Notes under the pieces: generated by a model
Told to the model about the DNA's origin: nothing
The model's input: the letters and a program-made list of their open reading frames with translations, nothing else
Database searches by the model: none
Origin: Porphyra umbilicalis
Taxonomy: Eukaryota; Rhodophyta; Bangiophyceae; Bangiales; Bangiaceae
Length of the DNA stretch: 64,000 bases
NCBI GenBank assembly: GCA_002049455.2
Contig: KV918790.1
Coordinates: 124,001 to 188,000 of the forward strand
Direction: 5' to 3'
Part shown: piece by piece, positions 55,541 through 64,000 of the stretch
How positions within the stretch are numbered: the first letter of the stretch is position 1
Layout: each line of letters starts with the position of its first letter
Program-made: the position numbers and the translations under genes

Positions 55541-57200
55541 TTAGGTTAGCTTAGCCTGCGGGGACTTTCTAATATATATTTACTAGAAACCGTGGGGATT
55601 CTCCCGTACATCGGTACAGAGACACCTCCAAGTCCTAAATAGTATAACTGTTCTGGACGAAGTCTTCGCGTCAACAGATCTGCTAGTAGCTGCAAGCTCT
55701 ATTGAGTCCACCGCTAGCAGCCTGTGCCAGCCGCGTCGTCGCTTCCGATGATGTCCCTCCGCCAAGACATCCATCTCCGATGAGTGCCTCCCCGGTGACG
55801 TTCCTGCCCGAAGACGTCCCTGGCCCCGAGCAAAGCGCCACGCAGCCGTGCACCCCGGGGGCCCCGCTGCGCCGCACACCGAGCGCGCGCCGCCCTGACC
55901 CTCGCCCACTGCGCCGAGCGGCACCCCACGTGTACCACTCCCCGCCTCCAACCGCACCTCGGTCATCACGGCACGCCTCGCGCCCCTCGGGTCCCGCCAC
56001 AGCCCGGGCCCAGTCGGCCCCACCCCTCACGGTACCTAGCGCGCCATGCGCCAGCCACGCTGCGTCGCGGCCTCTGGGGCGCATCGTGGGCAGCAGCAGC
56101 CGCAGCGGTAACGGCGACGGAGGCGGCCGCCGGCGGTGGGGAAAGGACCGCTGAGAGCTCCGCGGGTGGCGTCGTGGGTGTGGCGGCGCGGGCATGGCGG
56201 TGTCGGCGGCGGCTCGACCAGAGGCGGGGTAAGGAGCGCCAAAGGCTCGGCAGGTGGCATCTTGGGCGCGGCGGCGGCGACGACGGCGGGAGGGAGGAGG
56301 TCGGCGACGGCTTTGTGGGTGGCGGTCCGGGGGCGGTGGCGTCGACAGTGACTCGGGCGGTCGCGGGGGAAGAGGCTCCAAAGGCTCGGTGGCTGGCGGC
56401 ACGCTCGCGGAGGCGGCGTCGATGGCGAGGGGAATGGGGCCCGGCCACGGCTCGGCGGCTGGCGGCGCGGGCGCGGCAGCGGCGTTGACGGCGGGGGAGG
56501 GGAGGGCGGTGGCGGCTTGGCGGGTGACGGCGCGGGCGCGGTGCTTGCGGCGACGGCCGGGGGGGGGGGGGGCGCACTGCCCGCCCGCCGTCACCGCTCT
56601 CACTATTGCGGCCGTCGTCGTGGCTCCATGGAGCCGCCACACTGCCGCTGCGAGGGTTGCGAGCGCCGCCCACATAGCCAGAGCATCGGGGGGGGATGAA
56701 CCCCCCGAGGGAGGGGGGAGGTGTAACCCCCCCAGCCGCCCCCGCTACTGCCTTCATGCCCCGTTAGTTGTAGCTGAAGGAGCGGAGGGCGACGGCGGCG
56801 GCGACGACGCGGCGCCCCAACGGCGGCGCATCGGCCGGCGGAGAAGTGGTAAGGAGTCGCTCGACGGCGGCGGAGATGGCGGCCGCGGCTGCTGCGGCCT
56901 GGGACGGGCCATTCAGGGCATCGACTGGCTCCGGGGACGGCAAGCACGCCTCGGAGGCGTCGGTGGCAGCCGCCGAAACTTCCAGGGCGTCCCACGGGAT
57001 GGGGACCCTTGGTGAGAAGCGGGGGGGGGGGGGGGGGCGTCCGTGTCGGTGACCTGCCAGCGACGGAAGTGCTGGGGGGGGGAGTGGGGGAGTGCCCGCG
57101 CTCGCCGCGGCAACGGCATTGGCAGGGGACGCGGCGCGTCTGGCCCTTCGTGAACCACGGTCCTTTGGGGGGGGTGGCCCCCTCCTGCGACGGACACAGC
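55541..57200. other. GC-rich stretch with no recognised gene
   Basis: Open frames on both strands are Arg/Ala/Pro/Gly-rich. G runs at 56562-56571, 57020-57037 and 57075-57082. Nothing recognised. Confidence 0.45.
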
Positions 57201-59930
57201 GAGGGGGTGGTCTGAACCTCCGGCGCCTTGTCGCCGTCTGTTGGGGAGATTGAGGCGACGACCCAGCACGAACAGGACGCCGCCATCATCGCGCGTGCCC
57301 GACGCGGGCCGCGACGGAATGCCGCCGTCGCCGCCGCCCCGGCCGCAGCCGCCGACCGCCAGTGGCGAAGGGGCGGCGGCGGCCGCGGGCTCGTCGGGGG
57401 TGTCGGCGTTGGCCGAGAACGACTCGCAGGCGCTGGTGATCGGCGCGGACGGGTGCTCAGGGGACTCGGGTTAGGTCTTGATGGACGGAAAGAGCTAGAC
57501 GGCATCATTGCAGGGTGGGCTGGGCCGGTGTGCGGGGTTTCGGCGTGGAGGTCGGCGTTTGCCAAAGGCGGCTTTGCGGCGTTTGTGCTCGGTGTGGGCG
57601 GGCGTGAGGGCGGCAGGGTGGGGGTGTCTACGTTGGGCACCGTCGGGTCATAGGTGCTGGGGGCCGCACTTGAGCTGTGCACGGGGGTCTCTGCGGTTGC
57701 GTCAGTGCTTGTAAACCGTGAATCGGTGGCGGTACTGATTGGTATCGGTGAGTGCGCGGGCGGCTAGGTGGGGATGCTAGCAGTTCGCAAGGGCGGCTCA
57801 GCGGCGTTGGTGGTCAGTGTGGGCGGGCGCGCGAGGGGCCAGTGCAGGCGTCGGCGTTGGGAAACGGCACTTCGGCGGCGCTGGTGGCCGGGCTGCGCGG
57901 GTGCGCGGGGGCGCGGCGGGGTTTCCGCGCTGGTCAACCGCCAGGCGAAGGCGTTGGCAGTGGGGCTGGGCACATGCGCGGGGTCTTGGCGTGCGTGCCG
58001 GCGTTTTGGAAGGGTGGCTTTGCGGCAATGGTAATCAATGTTGGAGGGTGCCCGCGGTCTTCTCGGGGCTGTCGGCGTTTGCCATGGTCGACTTCACGGC
58101 TAAGGTGGTCGCTTTTCTCTAGTGCACGCGGTGCAGCGGGTCGGTACTGTTGGTTGGCACGGGCGGGTTTGAGGCTGTGATAGGCGGGGTGACAGGCTGC
58201 ACGAAGGGCTTGGCGGGCGTGTCGGCGTTGTGCACGGCCTGGTCGTCGGTTCTGGAGGCCGTGCTTCGTCGGTGCGCGGGGAACTCTGTGGCGGCGTCAG
58301 CATCTGCAGCATGTGGGTCCGCGGGGGTTCGCGTCGTTGTGGGTGGGTGCGTGGAGGGCTGGGTGAAGCGGTCAACGGTTGACAAGGGCCGCTCGGCGGC
58401 GTGTTGGTGGACTGTGTGGGCGGGTTTTTGGAGGGCTCAGTGAAGGCATCGGCTTTTCGCAACGGCACATCTGCGGTGTTGGTGGTGGGGCCATCCAGGT
58501 GCGAAGGCTCTCGGTGGGAGGGCCGGCGTCTGCCGAGGCCGTCGTTATGGCCTTGGTGGTCGGTGTGGGCGCTTGCGCAGGGCCTCAGAGGAGATGTCGG
58601 CGTCTACCAAGGGCGGCCTTGCGGCTTAAGTGGTCAGTGTGACCACGTGCGCGGGGGGCTCGGTGCGGTTGCCGGTGGTGGGCTTGGTCTCGTCGTACGA
58701 GCTCTGGGGCGCGCTTAGTCGGTGCGCCGGCGACTCTGTGGTTTTGTCAGTGTTTGTGCATTGCGGGACTCTTTTTGTATTGGTTAGTGTGGGTGGGTGC
58801 TCGTGGGGCTAGGTGGGGACTTCGGATGCTGGCAAAGGCGGCTCGGTGGCGTTGGTCGTCGGCGTGGAGGGGTGTGCGAAGGGCTTGGCGGAGATGTCGA
58901 CGTTGTCCAATGGCTAGTTGTCGGTGCTGGCGGTCGGGCTTGGCGGGTGTGCCGGGTCTCGGCGGGGGTGACGGCGTTCCCTGACGGAGGCTTTGCGGCG
59001 TCGATTGTCGCAGTGGCTGGATGTGCAATGGGCGATGCAAGGCTAGTTCCTCTCGGGAAGGGCGGCCCAGTGGCGTTTGCTGCTGGCGCAGGCGAAGGCG
59101 CGGGATGCTTGGCTAAGGTGTCGACGTTAGACAACGGCAAGTAGGCGAAGGAAACGGTCGGTCTGGGAAGCTGTGCGGTGGCTGGGTGGGGGTGTTGGCG
59201 CTTGCCGACGAGGACTTTGCGGCGTTGGCCTTCAGTGTGGGAGAGTGTGCGGAAGACTAGGTGAGGGTGCCGCCGCTTGGTAAGGGCGGGTTAACAGCGT
59301 TCATGTGCGCGGGGTGCTGGGCGAGAGTGTCAGCGTTTGGCACGGTTATATTGTCTGTGCTAGGGGCTGTTCATGGCCGGTGCGCGAGGGACTGCGGTTC
59401 GTTCATTGCCTCTCAAATGTCGGGCGGTGGTGATATTGGCCGGTGCGCGCGGACGCGCGAGCAGCGTGGTGAAAGTATCGACATCAAGCAAGGGCAACTC
59501 AGAGGCGTTGGTGGTCGGTCCGTGCAGGTCCGCGGGATGCTAGGCGGAGGTGTGCAGCTATGGCAATGGCGGCTCAGCGGCCTTGTCTGTCGGGGTGGGC
59601 GCGTGCGTTGGGTGCTCAGCGGCGGTGCGGGCCTTTGGCAAGAACAGCTCGGCGGCGGCGGTCGCCTAGGTGTGCAGGTGCGCGGGGTCCTCGGAGGTTG
59701 TGTCGGTGTTCGGAAACGACAAGCCGGGAGCGTTGGCGGTTGTTCCGCGCAAATGCGCGGGGGGCTCTCCGAGCGTGCCGGCGTTTTGCAGCGGTGTCTT
59801 GGCGGTGTCGGCGGTCGGTCTGGGTTGGAGCCAGAGGGACTAGGTGGGGGTGTCGCCGTTGGGCAACGGCCGTTTGGCGGCAATGGTACTCAGTGTCGGG
59901 AAAGAGTGAAAGTCTGGGCGAGTGTGTTGG
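57201..59930. repeat. degenerate tandem array, ~105-bp period
   Basis: Repeated blocks of the form ggcggct(c/t)ggcggcgttggtggtcgg, gtgtgggcgggtgcgcgggg, ctcggcg and gtgtcggcgttggc follow one another for about 2.7 kb. On the - strand the unit reads as ~35-residue Pro/Thr/Ala repeats around NAAEPPLANADTPA, but stops interrupt every frame. It is either an old minisatellite or a decayed repeat-protein gene. Confidence 0.68.
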
Positions 59931-60454
59931 TGCTTGAAAAGGGTTCTCTGGCTTTTAGGATGGTTGTGTACTGCATCTGTGATGCTTTTTCAAGGTGTAT
60001 GATTTTTCTTGGTGGCCTGCCGCTGCCAGGAGGAGTCAATTTGCCCCATCTTTGTGCATCCACTGCAGTGATGGCTTTTCAAGCTGCCAGGCGGGTCGGC
60101 CAGGTGGTCCGCAGGGGCTGTGAAACCGCTGCGTTGTTAATCGTGGTCAAGCACTTGGGACCAGGCTTACGTCACATTGGGGCGCAGGTTGCGCAGGACA
60201 GTGTGGGGACTCTAGTGTGAGGCTGCCTGGCCAAGATGTAAGCAGTGAGGCCGGAAATATGCGCGCTGTCGATTGCAGGCTGCTGTCCATCAGATCGCAG
60301 CACGCGCCTGCTTCCGCGCTCGTGGTGATGGACAAGTGACAGCTGCCTGCTCAACAGGTCGCCTCCTGATTCATATCCACGGGCGTAGAGCCTCGTCACC
60401 GCACACACGAAAAAAAACCCAAAAAAAGAAGACGAAAGGACGGACCCAAAACTC
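59931..60454. other. balanced-composition spacer
   Basis: No recognised gene. It may include the left end of the hAT element. A-rich patches aaaaaaaacccaaaaaaag lie near 60411-60429. Confidence 0.4.
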
Positions 60455-61651
60455 TTACCACAACCCTTGGTCGTCGGTGACCCCTGAAAACGTATCGCTG
60501 TGGCTTGTAGTCGAATCGCCCGACGCCTCGCTGCCGACCGCCATGTCATCGACTACTCGGCTCATGCCAGCAAGACGGCGCGATCTTTCCGCACCAGAGA
60601 GCACAGGAACCGTCGATGAGTCGGCGAGAAGAAGGTGGGCATTGAAGCGAAAACGGCAGTGCATATCCACGTGCTCAGGAAGCATCCTGGAGCGGTCTTT
60701 GCGTAGCACTATGCCTGCGATGGAGAAGTCTTGTTCAGATGCCGCCGAAGAGCCGGATGCCCTGATCAGAGCACATGCGACCAAGTGGAGGAGGAGAAAG
60801 TCGGCTACGTGCGAGCGCCGAAACCCAAACGCGTCATCGCTGGCGGTGTGTTTCGCGAGAAAGGAGTCCGCCTCGCAAGTGACGGTGTCCAAAGGCGTGT
60901 CAGAGTCGGCAACGTCGCTCCCATCCGAGTCCAAGCCAACGAGGGTGGTATGCCACATTTGGCGCACCTCCTGCAGCAGACCTTCGCCGGAAGGCGCGCT
61001 AGGATTGACTTGCTCGACCTGGGCTGCCGTCGCCAACACCGCACCACGAGCAAACGCGATCGGGTCTTCCTGCCCAACACGTGCAGAGGCTTTGCGGAGC
61101 ATTACAGCTCCCCCTGGAGTGACAAGGGTGGCAGCCAGCACGGCGTCATTCGCTAGCCAGTTCTTGATGTCGCTCTCCGCGCTGAAGCAGCGCGCGTCGA
61201 TCTTGTCTTGCAGGATCTTGACTATTGTCGCGGCCTCGTCGCGCAAGCCGTCGGCGTTGTGCGTGGCCTCCAATGGCACAACTTCGTTCTCGTACATGCG
61301 GTTGTCCAGCTCTATGGCGTTCGTCGTCTTCTTTCCCAGCCCGAAGAATAGAAGGAATACCTCGCGGCCGACGGCTAGCAGCTTCCCGTACGGCTTGGCG
61401 CATGGGAAGACACTGAGTCGCATGGTCCGACGCAGCCGGCACACGAGTCCAAGAGCGTCAGCAACCGTCGAATTCGTACTCTGCATTGCCACACACGCCT
61501 CTAACGCAGGCTGTAGCACTCCAATCAGGTGTCGGACGGCCTCCCAATCGGACCGCCGTAACTGAAGCTCCTGCTGCGCCGCCGTTAGGTCATCCAGCTT
61601 CCAAAACTCCACCAGCCATGGCATGAGGGTAAAAAGTCGAACAAGAGCAAA
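60455..61651 (-). pseudogene. hAT transposase, central and C-terminal part
   Basis: Part of an hAT-superfamily transposase on the - strand. Family features in order: LRRSDWEAVRHLIGVLQPAL and DALGLVCRLRRTM in the RNase H-fold/insertion region, then the C-terminal dimerisation segment ASEQDFSIAGIVLRKDRSRM followed by LPEHVDMHCRFRFNAHLL. The tail to 60455 is acidic and Ser/Thr-rich. The frame (codons from 61624) is intact, but its 5' end runs into a foldback insertion, beyond which TESPTRWGSTY, the block normally just upstream, is found. No BED finger or first catalytic Asp region was recognised, so the N-terminal half is missing or too decayed. Confidence 0.85.
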
Positions 61652-62055
61652 ATATTGATGATCCCCGAATTTTGTCCTGGGGAACAGAGACAGAGACTGA
61701 CTGTGAATAACAGCACACTATTGGTCTAAAACGACAGTGAGAAGGCATCGAAGCCAATAGAAAGCCCAAATTCGGTGCCAGGACCTTGCGTCCAGAAGAA
61801 CGCACTGTTGTCGCGGCTTGATCCGATTTTCTTCGCACGGAGCGAGCTGCCCGAACGAGATTTTGAGTTTTTCTACTGTCTCCTTGCCAGAAGTGCAGAA
61901 AAAAAGAGGAGCTGATGTTGATTTCCAGGCTGTATCGGCACATGTAAGCAATCAGGAGCACGCAGTCAGTCCCAGGGGCGCATCTGATTGGTGAAGAGAG
62001 TCGGTCCGCAAGTCAGTCTCTGTCCACCAGGACAAAATTCGGGGATCAGCAATAT
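61652..62055. mobile_element. ~404-bp foldback/MITE inserted in the hAT gene
   Basis: Ends are inverted repeats: 61652-61700 (atattgatgatccccgaatt, then ttgtcctgg) and 62011-62055 (the reverse complement, ending aatat). The match covers more than 35 bp with few mismatches. No protein-coding capacity. It sits exactly between two adjacent conserved blocks of the hAT transposase, so it is an insertion or an element-derived intron. The target duplication is unclear; flanking atatt on both sides is the best candidate. Confidence 0.82.
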
Positions 62056-62243
62056 GTGGATCCCCACCGAGTTGGAGATTCGGTCAACCACTTGCGCGGC
62101 GCATTGTCCCCACTGAAAGGTACAGAGGTCAATCGATTTTGGGGCGACACAGTGTGGTGCCACATCGAAACCGCAGCGTACGACTTGGAATGGCTGGTCG
62201 GGGATCTGGCGACACCATTATTCGGTTCGGATGGCATGTCCAA
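62056..62243 (-). pseudogene. hAT transposase fragment upstream of the insertion
   Basis: The - strand frame reads RKWLTESPTRWGSTY next to the foldback element; the TRWxSTY block is a hallmark of hAT transposases and precedes the part at 60455-61651. Further upstream (to 62243) the frame lacks recognisable hAT features. Confidence 0.6.
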
Positions 62244-64000
62244 CGGCTATGACAACGAGAAACTAGCTGACACGGCCGAGTTCCTGGCTTGTGTATCACT
62301 GTAATGATGCAATTCCACGACTTCGGGAGGGGACTCGTCCCTGGTGCACTCAGGCGAGATTAATGCCAGCACGGAATGGTGAGGACAGCAGCAGACCGGC
62401 CTCGGCGTCCGATGTTGAGGCCCTGTCTCAACTGCCCCTGTCTCAGCACATGCTTGGCCAGAGACGTCCTTGTCTGAGCACAGCCGGGATGTGGCAGTCT
62501 TAACGGAACGCTCATGTGTCGAATTTTGATGGACTACAGAGTAGCCGCCACTCTGAACGCAGCCCTCAGTATCCACAATGATAGGCAATTTAGGGTGCAT
62601 GCAGACGGAAGAGGACCGAGCGCTCTCCACTGCAGTCGTCCGTTCCACCACTGACTAACGAGCAGACCAAGCGACCCCCCGGCCAACCCCAGTTTTGTGC
62701 CCTCCCCCAGTGCGACACGGCGCAACCTGCTGGGGCGACGGCTTCGCGAAGCGCGTGGTGAGATGGGATTGCGCCGGCCGCTCGTTCGTACACGCGCGCA
62801 GACGGCCGTCCGGGCGGCGTTTCTGGTGAGCACTGCAACCGTGAGTACCGCAGCATGCCTCTTGCGGCCGCGCACGCGTGAGCTCGCGCTAGCCTTGCGA
62901 TCCCGGTTGGGCGTGCCGCACAATTTGGCAGCATTGTCTGAACTGGATTTCCGTCTGTTGTTTCGCATGGAGCGGAGTAAATTTTGAGTACGGCGAGAGC
63001 AAACTGGATATGATGCAGTGGCATAAAAGCTAGCGGGGGGAGGGGGAAGAGGTTCAGGGAGACGGGAAGAGCGGGGCAAGGAATACCGGTCTGTGATGAA
63101 CCCAGGGCGGAATGTGCCGTGTCACGTCTGGAGCTGGAGAGTATACCTGCAAACGTGTCCTGGAGGACGCCTTTTAACGAGTGCCCATGGCGTGCCAGAA
63201 GTGCTGGCCAGCGCACCCCGCGAGCCGCAGATCGAACGCTTCTTCAATTAGACAACAACATTGCGCAGGGGGGGCTTCCTAAGTGGCCGCCGGGTGTTCG
63301 GCAGTGACTGCACGTGTCTGCGTGCCCAGAATAGGCGGAGGGAAACCGGTCGCACGCGCCGAGCGCGCTGCTAAGTTCGCGATGTTGCTGCTCAGACACG
63401 ACAAACACCGAGTGCCAGGGAGACCCTTTCTGATGCTCCTAGCACGAGTAAAGCCATTGCATTGGTCACAGGGGCTTACGAATCTGCCAAATTGGTGACC
63501 ACTCAGATATCCTCAACACCAGCCATTTTTGAATCAGATAAGACTTTTGCCGCAACTTCTTGAATACGGATAAGATGCATATTGGCAGCCAATACAAGAA
63601 GGATATGAATAATATTACGGATTCTATCCAGAACAAATGAGATTATTGAACAAATATGTCCGAAAGCATGTACTTTCAAGGCGTGTTGCAAAGAAAACAT
63701 AAAAAGCGGGTTGTGCTGCACGTTGCAAACGCGGCCCACGCCAGACCATGACCAGCAATCAGCTTGCGAAATTCATTGTGAGGTAAAGGGCTTCGGCTTT
63801 GGTGTCCATCTTGTCGTCTCGTTAGCCTTGTCTCTTGATACGCGTTCTGATGCTTGTGGGCCTTTCACGAGGGACCGCGCGCGACGTTTGTCCCAAATAT
63901 TTACTGTCGGCGATCGGCTCTGAGTTTGCTCACTACTGTTGAGCACTTTTCGAACATGCCTTTACGTCATTTGTCCCGACTTTGAGAATTGTGAGGCACC
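62244..64000. other. no recognised gene; AT-rich island at 63510-63670
   Basis: Short ORFs only. The region 63510-63670 is AT-rich (gaataatattacgg and similar), in contrast to the surrounding DNA. Confidence 0.45.

Noticed and set aside
60273-61565. A 430-codon + strand gene
   Set aside because: It is the opposite-strand shadow of the hAT transposase and has no domain.

Overview
This 64 kb window looks like nuclear DNA of a GC-rich photosynthetic eukaryote. The best fit is a bangiophyte red alga of the Porphyra/Pyropia type. The reasons are near-saturated G/C third codon positions, long C or G homopolymers inside genes, few introns, and plastid-type enzymes of cyanobacterial ancestry that carry N-terminal presequences (FabG, a YegS-like lipid kinase, an MGDG-synthase-like glycosyltransferase, a CpcE/IaiH-like HEAT protein). 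The species is an inference; no marker gene proves it. GC content leaves long stop-free stretches on both strands, so ORF length alone means little here.

Layout. 1-2590: seven and a partial copies of a ~358-bp satellite. 2591-6700: intergenic DNA with a large inverted repeat, a Pol III-like promoter pair and a minisatellite. 6713-9581: lipid kinase (+) and FabG (-), convergent. 9582-11349: GC-rich gap. 11350-23306: an old, broken Copia LTR retrotransposon split by a 7.1-kb PIF/Harbinger element (15239-22378) with a TTA target duplication and matching terminal inverted repeats. 23817-26644: LURP-one-related protein (+) and CBS-pair protein (-), convergent. 26645-30416: no recognisable gene. 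30417-37812: UNC-50 (+), J-domain/HEAT protein (-), ArgJ (+), MGDG-synthase-like GT28 (-). 37813-40944: a cluster of palindromes and a weak OGG1-like segment. 40945-41424: secreted TIMP/NTR-like protein. 41425-44427: GC-rich, no supported gene. 44428-48078: a Plavaka/CACTA-type transposase. 48079-60454: no recognised host gene; unassigned ORFs, minisatellites and a ~105-bp degenerate array. 60455-62243: a hAT transposase remnant interrupted by a ~404-bp foldback element. 62244-64000: nothing recognised.

The host genes form four tail-to-tail pairs: lipid kinase/FabG, LOR/CBS, UNC-50/J-HEAT and ArgJ/MGD. Their products fit plastid lipid and arginine metabolism, Golgi trafficking and chaperone or cofactor functions, but they do not form one pathway. 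In six of them the conserved protein continues in another frame across a C or G run. That is a window-wide feature and suggests homopolymer length errors in the assembly rather than six broken genes.

Most notable items: the J-domain/HEAT fusion, the string of perfect palindromes at 38226-38736, the precisely dated nesting of Harbinger in Copia, and the foldback element inside the hAT gene.
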